A stretch of 64,000 nt of DNA from Promicromonospora panici (lineage in GTDB: Bacteria > Actinomycetota > Actinomycetes > Actinomycetales > Cellulomonadaceae). A program made the position numbers and the translations under genes. The notes beneath the pieces are model-generated. The model worked only from the letters and a program-made list of their open reading frames with translations. It ran no database searches and had not been told where the DNA came from. The DNA lies in assembly GCF_900608595.1 (NCBI RefSeq), contig NZ_UWYY01000016.1, positions 123,117 to 187,116 of the forward strand, written 5' to 3'. Shown here piece after piece: positions 8,169-16,826 of the stretch (the stretch's first letter is position 1; the number at the start of each line of letters is the position of its first letter).

Positions 8169-10183
8169 CCCTGTCCCACACCGACCAGCCCTGGCCCACG
8201 ACCGGCATCAGCTTCGGCGGCGACTACAACCCCGAGCAGTGGGACCCCTCGGTCTGGCGCGAGGACGTCGCCCTCATGCGGCAGGCCGGGGTCAACATGG
8301 TCTCGCTCGGGATCTTCTCCTGGGGCCTGCTGGAGACGGCTGAGGGTGTCTACGACTGGGCGTGGTTCGACGAGATCGTCGAACTCCTCGGGGAGAACGG
8401 CATCGCCATCGACCTCGCGACGCCCACCGCCGCCCCACCCAGTTGGCTCCTGGCCGAGCACCCGGAGTTCCCGCCCGTCGACCACGACATGACGCAGCAC
8501 TGGCCCGGCGCCCGGCTGGGCTGGTGCCCGAGCAACCCGGACTTCCGGACGCACGCGCTCCGCATCGTCCGGGCCGTCGCCGAGCGCTACGGCTCGCGCG
8601 AGCACGTCGTGATGTGGCACGTGAGCAACGAGCTCGGCGGCGGGAACGGGCACTGCTACTGCGACGTGTCCGCCGCCGCGTTCCGCACGTGGCTGGAGAA
8701 GAAGTACGGGACCGTCGAGAAGCTCAACGAGGCCTGGGGAACCGCCTTCTGGGGTCACTACTACCGCAGCTTCAAGCACATCCTGCCGCCCCGCGGCAAC
8801 GACTCGAAGAACCCGTCCCTCATGCTCGACTTCGACCGGTTCTCCTCCGACGAGCTGCTCGACCACTACCTCGCCGAGCGAGCACTGCTCAAGGAGATCA
8901 CCCCCGATCTGCCCGTCACCACGAACTTCATGGTCGGCGCCGAGCCTGACGCGGTCGACTACGCCCGCTGGGCGCCGCACATGGACATCCTCGCAAACGA
9001 CCACTACACCCGGTCGCCGGATCCGGTGCCTCAGCAGGACGTGGCCTTCTCGGGTGACCGTATGCGGTCGCTCACCACGGACCGGCGGCCCTGGCTCCTC
9101 ATGGAGCACTCGACGAGCGCCGTGAACTGGCAGCCGCGCAACCGGGCCAAGAACCCGGGCGAGCTCATCCGTGACGCGATCAGCCACGTCGCACACGGGT
9201 CAGACGGCGTCATGTACTTCCAGTGGCGGGCCTCCCGAGCCGGTGCCGAGCAGTTCCACTCCGGGATGGTCCCCCACGCGGGACCGGACACGAAGATCTT
9301 CCGCGAGGTCACGGCGCTCGGCGGCCACCTCCAGCGCCTCGCACCCGTCCTCGGTTCCCGGGTGCCGGCGGCCAAGGTCGGCATCCTGTTCGACAACGAG
9401 GCGGGCTGGGCGATCCGGCGCGGGGTGAAGCCGAACAACTTCCTCCCCTATGGTGCCGCTGTCCGCGCCTGGCACGCAGCCTTCTGGCGCAGGGGCGACG
9501 GCGTCGACGTGCTGCCGCCGTGGAACGACTACGCCGGCTACGACACGCTCGTGGTACCGCAGCTCTTCCTCGTCGCGGACGACACCGCGAAGCGCGCCGA
9601 GGAGTTCGTCGCGATGGGCGGCACCCTGATCGTCACCCCGTTCTCGGGCATCGTCGACGAGAATGACCAGGTCCGTCTCGGTGGCTATCCCGGAGCGTTC
9701 CGTGACGTCCTCGGGGTGTGGACCGAGGAGTTCTACCCTCTGCAGGAGGGCGAGACCTTCCGGCTCGACAACGGCTGGAACGGCCGGGAGTGGACCGAGC
9801 ACGTCCACGTGGCTGGAGCCGATGTCATCGCGCGTTACGAGGGCGGCCCGCTCGACGGCGAGCCGGCGGTGACGGTCAGGGCGCATCTGGGCGGCGGCCG
9901 GGCGGTCTACGTGTCGGCGGGGATCGACGGCGACGCGATCGAGAACCTCGTCGCCGGCCTCATCGAGCCTGATCGGGGGCCTGTCTCTGACAAGATCCCT
10001 GGCCTCGAGGTCGGGATCCGCGAAACCGACAGTGACGAGTTCGTCTTCCTCATCAACCACGGGGCGGACGACGCGGAACTGGGCATCCGAGGCGCTGAGC
10101 TGCTCACCGGGCGCACCGTCGAGGATTCGCTCGTCGTTCCCGCCGGTGACGTCCGCGTGGTGCACCGCCGCAAGGCGGCCTGA
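8165..10183 (+). CDS. Beta-galactosidase, GH42
   Basis: 672 residues, typical for GH42, without signal peptide. The TIM barrel opens with FGGDYNPEQW at 18-26; the acid/base is Glu156 in HVSNELGGG and the nucleophile Glu314 in LLMEHS. Cysteines at 121, 164 and 166 fit the zinc site described in the family. Trimerisation and small C-terminal beta domains follow. It overlaps the permease gene by four bases and closes the operon. Family members remove terminal beta-D-galactose from short oligosaccharides, consistent with processing after GH29 removes fucose (inference). Confidence 0.92.
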   Translation: MTLSHTDQPWPTTGISFGGDYNPEQWDPSVWREDVALMRQAGVNMVSLGIFSWGLLETAEGVYDWAWFDEIVELLGENGIAIDLATPTAAPPSWLLAEHPEFPPVDHDMTQHWPGARLGWCPSNPDFRTHALRIVRAVAERYGSREHVVMWHVSNELGGGNGHCYCDVSAAAFRTWLEKKYGTVEKLNEAWGTAFWGHYYRSFKHILPPRGNDSKNPSLMLDFDRFSSDELLDHYLAERALLKEITPDLPVTTNFMVGAEPDAVDYARWAPHMDILANDHYTRSPDPVPQQDVAFSGDRMRSLTTDRRPWLLMEHSTSAVNWQPRNRAKNPGELIRDAISHVAHGSDGVMYFQWRASRAGAEQFHSGMVPHAGPDTKIFREVTALGGHLQRLAPVLGSRVPAAKVGILFDNEAGWAIRRGVKPNNFLPYGAAVRAWHAAFWRRGDGVDVLPPWNDYAGYDTLVVPQLFLVADDTAKRAEEFVAMGGTLIVTPFSGIVDENDQVRLGGYPGAFRDVLGVWTEEFYPLQEGETFRLDNGWNGREWTEHVHVAGADVIARYEGGPLDGEPAVTVRAHLGGGRAVYVSAGIDGDAIENLVAGLIEPDRGPVSDKIPGLEVGIRETDSDEFVFLINHGADDAELGIRGAELLTGRTVEDSLVVPAGDVRVVHRRKAA

Positions 10184-10209
10184 CAGACACTGGGCCAAGA
10201 GCGGTCGAA

Positions 10210-10270
10210 GCACATGAGCAGGGCGGGGGCGGAGTCGTACCAGGTTCCCGCTCCCGCCCTGCTCATGTGC
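10210..10270 (+). terminator. Strong terminator after GH42
   Basis: Perfect 18-bp inverted arms GCACATGAGCAGGGCGGG and its complement (10210-10227, 10253-10270), 27 bases beyond the beta-galactosidase stop. It closes the operon and also faces the remnant genes on the other strand. Confidence 0.85.
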
Positions 10271-10281
10271 AGCCACCTGTC

Positions 10282-10521
10282 CTACCACACGAGTAACGCG
10301 GGCTCGTCCTGCTCGTCGAGCGCTCGTGCTGGTTGCCGGACCAGCACGGTGGCGCCGAACAAGGCGTAGCCGACCATGATGGGGTAGATCGCCCAGCGTT
10401 CGAACAGCCCGATGTTCCATTCGATGCCGGCGCGGACGTCGACCAGCGGACCGACGAGCAGCAGGAGGGCGCCAAGGCGCGCGGCGGGTCCGGTGCGCAG
10501 GATGAGTGTCATGGCGCTCAT
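10282..10521 (-). pseudogene. Membrane-protein C-terminal remnant
   Basis: 79 residues with two hydrophobic stretches (GALLLLVGPLV and YPIMVGYALFGATVLV). It overlaps the upstream remnant by four bases. It is too short for a recognisable family and looks like the tail of a longer membrane protein. It could be a genuine small protein; decay is favoured because of its partner. Confidence 0.4.
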
Positions 10522-10697
10522 GCCGTCAGGGCCATTCCGGAGATCCGGTGGGCTTGGGTCGCGCGTACGGCACGTTCCAGTCCGCGCTCCTCGTTGTAGA
10601 CGGGAATGACGAGGTCGAGGACGGGTGCAGGCGCTCGGAGCTGGGCGTCGCGCGTGGCCGGCGACGTGTCGGCATGGAGCGATCTTGATGAGTCCAT
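10518..10697 (-). pseudogene. Glycosyltransferase family 2 N-terminal remnant
   Basis: From the internal ATG the product is about 59 residues and contains APVLDLVIPVYNEERGLERAV, the unmistakable start of a GT2 glycosyltransferase. It stops soon after, where some 200 more catalytic residues are expected. It joins directly to the membrane-protein tail, so an internal deletion of a GT2/membrane fusion or of two adjacent genes is likely. Confidence 0.55.
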
Positions 10698-10787
10698 ACC
10701 GAAGAGCGTCGAAGACGAACCTCGGGTGAAACTATGTCCCACCTCTGTGTTTCATACAGAACCCGCGCTCTGGCAGAACGCTGCGGA

Positions 10788-11462
10788 TCAGGGAGCGCCG
10801 TACCGCACCAGGGCGCCCCTGATCAGCGTCGCGACGGCGCTTTCCAGGTCGGAGCGCAGGTCCGGTGCGAGCTGGGCAAGCGCCGGGTCGACCTCGTAGG
10901 CCTTGAGCACGCTGGCAGATGGCCGGCAGTACGTCGACATCGCGCCCGCCAGGATCAGGGTCGCCATGCACACGGTCCTGGCACCGTCGCCGAGCTCCGG
11001 CACGTGGCGGCGGATCATCTCGACCGCGGCCCCGAGCGTTTTGATGGCGGCCCGCTTGTGGCGAACGATGACGTCGACGGACACGTTGTGCTCCAGGACC
11101 CCGGCCTGCGCGTTGGCGAGGTCCAGCAGCACCGGGTGACGCGCCAGCGACGCGGCTAGTACCGCAGCCATCTGGTCGCCGCGCTCCATGGCCGGGAGGC
11201 GGGGGTCGACGGCGGCGGCGAGCTCGTCCGCCACCTCGGTGAGCCACGCCCGCAGGGCACCCTCCAGCAGCTCGAGCAGTACCGCCTCACGGGACTCGAA
11301 GTACCGCAGCACGTTCGACTTGGCCAGCCCGACCCTGCGGCTCAGCTCGTTGAGCCCCACCTCGGCCACCGGCATCTCGTCGAGCATGGACATCGCCGTG
11401 TCGAGGATCGCCTGACGCCGGATCTCCCGCTGCTCCTCGCTGCGCGCTCGCTGGAATGTCAC
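10788..11462 (-). CDS. TetR/AcrR-family regulator
   Basis: 224 residues from a GTG start (11460-11462). The N-terminal helix-turn-helix reads EVGLNELSRRVGLAKSNVLRYFESREAVLLELL around residues 35-68, followed by an all-helical ligand-binding domain. It is divergent from the SDR gene across a 99-bp gap dominated by a large inverted repeat, the arrangement of a local repressor controlling itself and the reductase. The ligand is unknown. Confidence 0.9.
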   Translation of the reverse strand: MTFQRARSEEQREIRRQAILDTAMSMLDEMPVAEVGLNELSRRVGLAKSNVLRYFESREAVLLELLEGALRAWLTEVADELAAAVDPRLPAMERGDQMAAVLAASLARHPVLLDLANAQAGVLEHNVSVDVIVRHKRAAIKTLGAAVEMIRRHVPELGDGARTVCMATLILAGAMSTYCRPSASVLKAYEVDPALAQLAPDLRSDLESAVATLIRGALVRYGAP

Positions 11463-11490
11463 GTCCGCCAGTTTACAGACCGGCAGTCTG

Positions 11491-11542
11491 TTGACAACAG
11501 ACCGCTGGTCTCTTACGGTCGACTTGCAAGAGACCAGCGGTC
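11491..11542. promoter_or_regulatory. TetR operator with overlapping promoter
   Basis: Perfect 15-bp inverted arms GACCGCTGGTCTCTT (11500-11514) and its complement (11528-11542). A TTGACA at 11491-11496 and TACGGT at 11514-11519 are 17 bp apart, so the left arm sits in the promoter spacer for the SDR gene. A smaller CAGAC/GTCTG palindrome lies at 11476-11490. Confidence 0.75.
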
Positions 11543-11561
11543 CGTAAAAGGGAGAACGACG

Positions 11562-12479
11562 ATGACCGAGAAGTGGACCGAACGCGACATCCCCGACCAG
11601 ACGGGCCGCGTGGCCCTCGTGACGGGCGCCAACACCGGCCTGGGATTCGAGACGGCGCGGGCCCTCGCAGCACGCGGGGCGTCGGTGGTGCTGGCGGTGC
11701 GCGACGTCGAGAAGGGCAAGAAGGCGGCCGCCCGCATCGCTGGCGACGTGAGCGTGCAGGCGCTGGACCTGACCTCGCTGGACTCCGTCCGCGAAGCGGC
11801 GGCGGAGCTGCACACCAAGCACGCCTCGATCGACCTGCTGATCAACAACGCCGGCGTCATGATCCCGCCCAAGCAGACCACGCGGGACGGGTTCGAGCTG
11901 CAGTTCGGCACCAACCACCTCGGCCACTTCGCACTGACGGGACTGCTGCTGGACCTGCTGCTGCCCGTTCCGGGCTCCCGGGTGGTGACCGTCAGCAGCA
12001 TCGCCCACCGCACCGGTGGCGCCGCGATCCACTTCGACGACCTGCAGTGGGACCGGTCCTACGACCGGGGCGCGGCTTATGCGCAGTCGAAGCTCGCGAA
12101 CCTGCTGTTCACCTACGAGCTGCAGCGGCGCCTCGTGCCGCTGGGCACCACGATCTCCGTCGCCGCGCACCCCGGCCTCGCCAGCACCGAGCTGGTCCGC
12201 AACATCCCCGCTGCCTTCCGCCCGATCGCATCCGCCATCGGCCCTCTGCTCACCCAGAGCGCTGCCCAGGGCGCGCTGCCGAGCATGCGGGCCGCCACCG
12301 ACCCGGCCGTACTCGGCGGGCAGTACTACGGCCCCGACGGACGGGGTGAGACCCGCGGGAACCCGCGCGTCGTCGCCTCGAGCCCGCAGTCCTACGACGA
12401 GACCCTGCAGCAGCGCCTGTGGACCGTCTCCGAGGAGCTCACCGGCGTGCAGTTCCCCGTGGCTGTTGCAGCATCCTGA
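11562..12479 (+). CDS. Short-chain dehydrogenase/reductase
   Basis: 305 residues. Cofactor motif TGANTGLG at 21-28, NNAG at 95-98, and the catalytic Ser145/Ser146 and YAQSK (Tyr173, Lys177). The overall layout resembles retinol-dehydrogenase-like SDRs that use NAD(P). The AAAAGGGAG upstream is a good ribosome site. It is likely repressed by the divergent TetR. The substrate cannot be told; defence against a lipophilic aldehyde or ketone is one possibility. Its 3' end overlaps the convergent glycosidase gene by 41 bases. Confidence 0.9.
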   Translation: MTEKWTERDIPDQTGRVALVTGANTGLGFETARALAARGASVVLAVRDVEKGKKAAARIAGDVSVQALDLTSLDSVREAAAELHTKHASIDLLINNAGVMIPPKQTTRDGFELQFGTNHLGHFALTGLLLDLLLPVPGSRVVTVSSIAHRTGGAAIHFDDLQWDRSYDRGAAYAQSKLANLLFTYELQRRLVPLGTTISVAAHPGLASTELVRNIPAAFRPIASAIGPLLTQSAAQGALPSMRAATDPAVLGGQYYGPDGRGETRGNPRVVASSPQSYDETLQQRLWTVSEELTGVQFPVAVAAS

Positions 12480-13689
12480 AGTCGTCGATCCAGGCATAAC
12501 CAGGCGTCGACATACCGTCGCCGCTCGGCTGCACGGTGAGATCGGCGAACACGCTGTTCAGCAGCCAGGGTGGCTTCGTCGCGCTCCAGCCGGCCGTCAT
12601 CGACGGGATCTGGTTGAAGCCGTACGTCGCCACCGCGAGCCGTCCGGTGCCTCGGAACCGCCCCATCTCCTCGCGCAGCAGGTGCTTCTTGGCTTCGAAC
12701 CACGGGCTCTGCGACAGAAGGTCGTTCCACTTGCGGGAGGGGAAGGGGCGCTCGATCGCGTCGCCGATCACCTGCCACACCTCGGTGTGGGGCGCATAGC
12801 CGTAGCTCCGGGCGAAGTCCGCCGGGATCCGGTCGGTCATGTGCTGCTGCCAGTACCAGACCAGGGAGAACTCGGTCACCAGGAAGGTCTGCTCCGGGCG
12901 GAGCCGGGGCAGCGTGTAGTCCAGGAAGTCCTGGATCCGGGCCTGGTCGACGACGTGGGGATGGAGGTCGACACCTTCGATCTCCGGCGTCGCACGCACG
13001 AAGGCGAGGTATCGCTCGACGGCGGGCGTGCGGTGCTGGGGCAGGTCCAGCCGGTTCAGTGCGCCCATGTACAGGTGGGTGCCGCAGTCCGCACCGCACA
13101 GCTCCGCGCGGCGGCTGATGACGTGCCGGGCGACGGTCTCGTAGAACTCGTTGAGCCGCGCGTCCCGCTCGGCCGGCAGGCTCTCGATGAACGGCTCGTT
13201 GCCGATGGTGACGACGTCGACAGTCGGGAACACGTGCGGCAGCACGCGGTCCAGCCGCGCTAGCTCGGCAGCCATCTCCGCGCTGCCGGGTCGGGGGAAC
13301 GAGCTGTTGGCCTTGGGAAACTTCAGGCTGAGCACGGTCCGGAAGCCCTCGTCGTGGGCGGCGCGGATCGCCCGGAGGGTGTCGCTCTGCGCGGGAGGGA
13401 CGGAGTCGGCCTCGGGCAGCGTGTAGAACCCACGGACCCAGGTCGCGCCTGCCGAACGCAGCTCGCGTTCGTTCATCCGGTCCAGGTTCTCGTTGTAGTT
13501 GGCGCCGAGCACGCCCAGCGCGGGGAGCGGATCGACGCCGTCGGCAGCCCCGGAAACAGCGGACCTGGCGACGGCGGTGGACCCGTCGCCCACCGTCAGC
13601 GTCGCGATCGGAAGTGCCATGGCAAGCGTCGTGAGCACACCGGCGACGGTGCGGATCCGGATCGGGAAGTGCGTGAGCGGCTCGGTCAT
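12439..13689 (-). CDS. Secreted clan-A-like glycoside hydrolase
   Basis: 416 residues with an N-terminal hydrophobic signal (around residues 15-33) and a probable cleavage after an Ala-rich stretch. The body reads as a TIM barrel of clan A type: VVTIGNEPF with a candidate acid/base Glu165, and FLVTEFSLVW with a candidate nucleophile Glu273. No carbohydrate-binding module is visible. I cannot assign a GH family; GH5-, GH39- or GH53-like relationships are possible. It lies next to the LacI/beta-glucuronidase module, but on its own promoter region, which carries repeat copy A. Confidence 0.7.
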   Translation of the reverse strand: MTEPLTHFPIRIRTVAGVLTTLAMALPIATLTVGDGSTAVARSAVSGAADGVDPLPALGVLGANYNENLDRMNERELRSAGATWVRGFYTLPEADSVPPAQSDTLRAIRAAHDEGFRTVLSLKFPKANSSFPRPGSAEMAAELARLDRVLPHVFPTVDVVTIGNEPFIESLPAERDARLNEFYETVARHVISRRAELCGADCGTHLYMGALNRLDLPQHRTPAVERYLAFVRATPEIEGVDLHPHVVDQARIQDFLDYTLPRLRPEQTFLVTEFSLVWYWQQHMTDRIPADFARSYGYAPHTEVWQVIGDAIERPFPSRKWNDLLSQSPWFEAKKHLLREEMGRFRGTGRLAVATYGFNQIPSMTAGWSATKPPWLLNSVFADLTVQPSGDGMSTPGYAWIDDFRMLQQPRGTARR

Positions 13690-13730
13690 CAGGCGCGTCC
13701 TCCTTCTGCCCGCGGCTCCCTTGCCGCGTG

Positions 13731-13783
13731 TCGAACGAGACGCTAACCACTGAGATTTGGACGCTCAAGACGCGGCAAAAAGG
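13731..13783 (+). repeat. Imperfect direct repeat, copy A
   Basis: Begins TCGAACGAGACGCT, then 16 diverged bases, then a conserved block (ACGCTCAAGACGCGGCAAAA). The same two blocks at the same spacing recur at 18221. The pair encloses the LacI, beta-glucuronidase and symporter genes. Confidence 0.7.
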
Positions 13784-13802
13784 TTCTGGGCGCGGCACGT
13801 CA

Positions 13803-14852
13803 TCAGCGCGAACGAGCCGGGCCCGTGCTCTGCCGGGGTACGAACTCAGCCTTCGCCGGCTCGTGGGTCTCGGGATCCACGCGGCCGATCAGGACCCGTA
13901 TCGCGGCCTCGCCCAGCGCGCCGAGCGGAACGCGAATCGTGCTGAGCTCCGGCGTGACGAGCTCGGCGCCGAAGATGTCGTCGAACCCGACGATGCTCAG
14001 GTCACCGGGCACGTCCAGTCCGGTGGCCTGCGCTTCGCGCAGCAGACCGATCGCGATGAGGTCGTTGTAGGCCACCAGCGCGCTGACGCCGGCGGCGCGC
14101 ACCCGTGGCAGCGCGTCGCGTCCGCCGACGAGGGTCGGTTCGGTGGTGGGGATCTCCACGATGTGCATGCCGCGCCGCGGGGCCTCCTCCATCAGCACCT
14201 CCCAGCGCCGGGCATTGATCCACGAACGGGCCGGGCCGCTGAGGTAGCCGATCGAGCTGTGCCCGTGCGCCCTCAGGTGGTCCAGCGCGGCGGACAGACC
14301 GGTGCGCACGTCGACGACGACCGAGGCGATGCCTGTCACGGCACGGTTGACCAGGACCAGCGAGGTGTCCTGCGCGATCGCGGTCAGCGCCTCGTCGTCC
14401 AGGCGAGGCGCGGCCAGGACGAAGCCGTCCACGAGCGGACGCACCCGCTCCACCGCGTTCGACTCCGCCGCACCGGACTCCTGGGACTCGGCGAGCACCA
14501 TCGTGTATCCCGCCTCGGCGGCCGCCCGCTCGGCACCGCGCACCAGGTCGAAGTACACCGGGTTGGTGAAGTCGGTGACGATCAGGCCGAGCGTCTGGGT
14601 GCGGCCGGTCGGCAGGGCACGGGCCATGGGATTCGCCCGATAGCCGAGCTCGGCGGCCGCGTCCTGGATCCGCCGCTCCGTGCGGGCCGAAATCCGCCCC
14701 GGTTTGCCCAGCGCACGCGACACGGTCGACGGGCTCACGCCCGCATGACGAGCGACGTCGTAGATCGTGACCGCACCCTGGCGACCGATTGCCACAGGCT
14801 GCTGGCCGACGTCGGTCGCCGCCTTCTCGATGTCCCGGTTCACGTGGCCCAT
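13803..14852 (-). CDS. LacI-family repressor of the glucuronidase module
   Basis: 349 residues from the ATG at 14850-14852. The HTH is VTIYDVARHAGVSPSTVSRA followed by the hinge-type LGYRANPMARAL, then a periplasmic-binding-protein-like effector domain. It is divergent from the beta-glucuronidase gene and separated by about 145 bp containing a CG-centred palindrome. Expected to bind a glucuronide and release repression of the divergent genes (inference). An upstream in-frame start at 14930 would place the N-terminus across the operator and is less likely. Confidence 0.9.
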   Translation of the reverse strand: MGHVNRDIEKAATDVGQQPVAIGRQGAVTIYDVARHAGVSPSTVSRALGKPGRISARTERRIQDAAAELGYRANPMARALPTGRTQTLGLIVTDFTNPVYFDLVRGAERAAAEAGYTMVLAESQESGAAESNAVERVRPLVDGFVLAAPRLDDEALTAIAQDTSLVLVNRAVTGIASVVVDVRTGLSAALDHLRAHGHSSIGYLSGPARSWINARRWEVLMEEAPRRGMHIVEIPTTEPTLVGGRDALPRVRAAGVSALVAYNDLIAIGLLREAQATGLDVPGDLSIVGFDDIFGAELVTPELSTIRVPLGALGEAAIRVLIGRVDPETHEPAKAEFVPRQSTGPARSR

Positions 14853-14914
14853 CGAACCACAGCCCCGCTGCCACCTGGTCTCGCCACCGGTCGCGACTCG
14901 CACTCGACGTTTGG

Positions 14915-14927
14915 CAACCGGTTGACA
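14915..14927. promoter_or_regulatory. LacI-type operator over -35
   Basis: CAACCGGTTG (14915-14924), a perfect CG-centred palindrome typical of LacI operators, overlaps TTGACA (14922-14927) reading toward the beta-glucuronidase gene. Confidence 0.7.
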
Positions 14928-14997
14928 CAATGCCGACCGTGTGGTCGGCTTTCATCCGGATCACCGACCCCGACTGGCAACGACGCAGGAGGATTTC

Positions 14998-16767
14998 ATG
15001 CTCAGACCGCAGATCTCTGCGACCCGCGAGCTGCTGCCCCTCGACGGGCTGTGGCGGTTCGCCGCGGGCGAGCTCGACCACGCACCGGGCAGCAGGTCGT
15101 TGCCCGGCACGCTCGAGGCTCCGGTGCCGGCCAGCTACAACGACCTGTTCGTGGAGCCCTCGCTGCGCGACCACGTGGGCTGGGTCTGGTACCAGCGCAC
15201 GGTGCGGGTGCCGCGTGGCTGGGCGGGCCAGCGGGTGTTCGTCCGCGTCGACGCCGCCACCCACGCCGGACGCGTCCACGTCGGCGAGCAGCTCGTGGCC
15301 GAGCACGTCGGCGGGTACACCCCGTTCGAGGCCGACATCACCGATCTGGTCGACCCGGGGTCGGAGTTCCGCCTCACGATCGGTGTGGACAACACCCTGA
15401 CCAACGAGACCATCCCGCCCGGCACCGTCGAGGTGACCGCGACCGGAGCCCGCCGCCAGCGCTACCTGCACGACTTCTTCAACTACGCCGGCCTGGCCCG
15501 GTCGGTGGCCATCTACAGCGCTCCCGCCGACAGGATCGAGGACCTCACGGTCACGACCGACGTCGACGGCACCACCGGCGTCGTGCACGTCGAGTCCGTC
15601 GTGGCCGGCACCGGCACGGTCCGCCTCCAGCTGGAGGACGCCGGTAGAGATGTCGTCGCGCGGGCCGACGGGACCGGCGTCGACCTGCGGGTCCCGGACG
15701 CGCTCCTGTGGGGCCCCGGCAGCCCGAACCTCTACACGCTGCGCGCCGTGCTGGAGCGCGACGGCCGCCTGGCCGACGAGTACGTCCTCCCGGTCGGCAT
15801 CCGCACGGTACGGGTCGACGGGCTGCGACTGCTTGTCAACGACGAGCCGGTCTACCTGACCGGGTTCGGCAAGCACGAGGACACCCCGGTGCGCGGCAAG
15901 GGGCACGACAACGCCTACCTGGTGCACGACTTCGAGCTCATGGGCTGGACCGGCGCCAACAGCTTCCGCACCTCGCACTACCCGTATGCCGAGGAGGTCC
16001 TGGAGTACGCGGACCGGCACGGCTACCTCGTCATCGACGAGACCGCCGCCGTCGGTCTCAACCTCAACATCGGGGGCGGCATCTTCGGCAGCGGCGGAAC
16101 CGCGACCTTCTCCCCCGGCACGATCAACGACCGCACCCAGGCGGCCCACGCGCAGGCACTGCGCGAGCTGGTCGCGCGCGACAAGAACCACCCGTCGGTG
16201 ATCCTCTGGTCGGTCGCCAACGAACCGGCCTCGAACGAACCGGGTGCCCGCGAGTACTTCGAGCCGCTGATCACGCTGACGCGTGAGCTCGACCCGTCCC
16301 GGCCGGTCACGTTCGTCAACCTCGGCATGGCGACACCGGAGAGCGACCGGGTCGCCGACCTCGTCGACGTCATCTGCCTCAACCGGTACTTCGGCTGGTA
16401 CGAGGACACCGCCGACCTGGCCTCCGCCGAGACGCACCTGGAGGACGAGCTGCGCCGGTGGCAGGACCAGTACGGCCGTCCGCTCGTCGTCACCGAGTAC
16501 GGCGCCGACGCCGTCGCGGGTCTGCACTCGGTCCACACCCAGCCGTGGACCGAGGAGTACCAGCGCGACGTACTCGACCTCTACCACCGGGTGCACGACC
16601 GCGTCGAGGCGGTCGTGGGCGAGCAGGTGTGGAACTTCGCCGACTTCCAGACCTCCTCGGCGATCTTCCGCGTCGACGGGAACAAGAAGGGAGTCTTCAC
16701 CCGCGACCGCCGGCCGAAGGCCGCCGCGCATCTTCTCCGCGCGCGCTGGACCGCGCAGCGGCACTGA
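14998..16767 (+). CDS. uidA: Beta-glucuronidase, GH2
   Basis: 589 residues, no signal peptide. Sugar-binding jelly-roll, immunoglobulin-like and TIM-barrel domains in GH2 order. Acid/base Glu409 in SVANEP, nucleophile Glu500 in LVVTEYG. The decisive mark is NKKGVFTRDRRPK at 562-574: the Asn-x-Lys pair (Asn562, Lys564) that recognises the glucuronate carboxylate and separates beta-glucuronidases from GH2 beta-galactosidases. CAGGAGG precedes the ATG. The GPH symporter gene starts 59 bases downstream, so import and hydrolysis of a beta-glucuronide are coupled. No counterpart of the loop-1 gut enzymes can be judged here. Confidence 0.93.
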   Translation: MLRPQISATRELLPLDGLWRFAAGELDHAPGSRSLPGTLEAPVPASYNDLFVEPSLRDHVGWVWYQRTVRVPRGWAGQRVFVRVDAATHAGRVHVGEQLVAEHVGGYTPFEADITDLVDPGSEFRLTIGVDNTLTNETIPPGTVEVTATGARRQRYLHDFFNYAGLARSVAIYSAPADRIEDLTVTTDVDGTTGVVHVESVVAGTGTVRLQLEDAGRDVVARADGTGVDLRVPDALLWGPGSPNLYTLRAVLERDGRLADEYVLPVGIRTVRVDGLRLLVNDEPVYLTGFGKHEDTPVRGKGHDNAYLVHDFELMGWTGANSFRTSHYPYAEEVLEYADRHGYLVIDETAAVGLNLNIGGGIFGSGGTATFSPGTINDRTQAAHAQALRELVARDKNHPSVILWSVANEPASNEPGAREYFEPLITLTRELDPSRPVTFVNLGMATPESDRVADLVDVICLNRYFGWYEDTADLASAETHLEDELRRWQDQYGRPLVVTEYGADAVAGLHSVHTQPWTEEYQRDVLDLYHRVHDRVEAVVGEQVWNFADFQTSSAIFRVDGNKKGVFTRDRRPKAAAHLLRARWTAQRH

Positions 16768-16826
16768 CCCGCCCCACCGACACCCACAGACCGCCCACCC
16801 GGTAGCGACAGGCAAAGGAGCCGTCC

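Noticed and set aside
10518..10742. Complete small glycosyltransferase
   Set aside because: It ends 20 residues after the nucleotide-binding start, lacking the catalytic Asp region.
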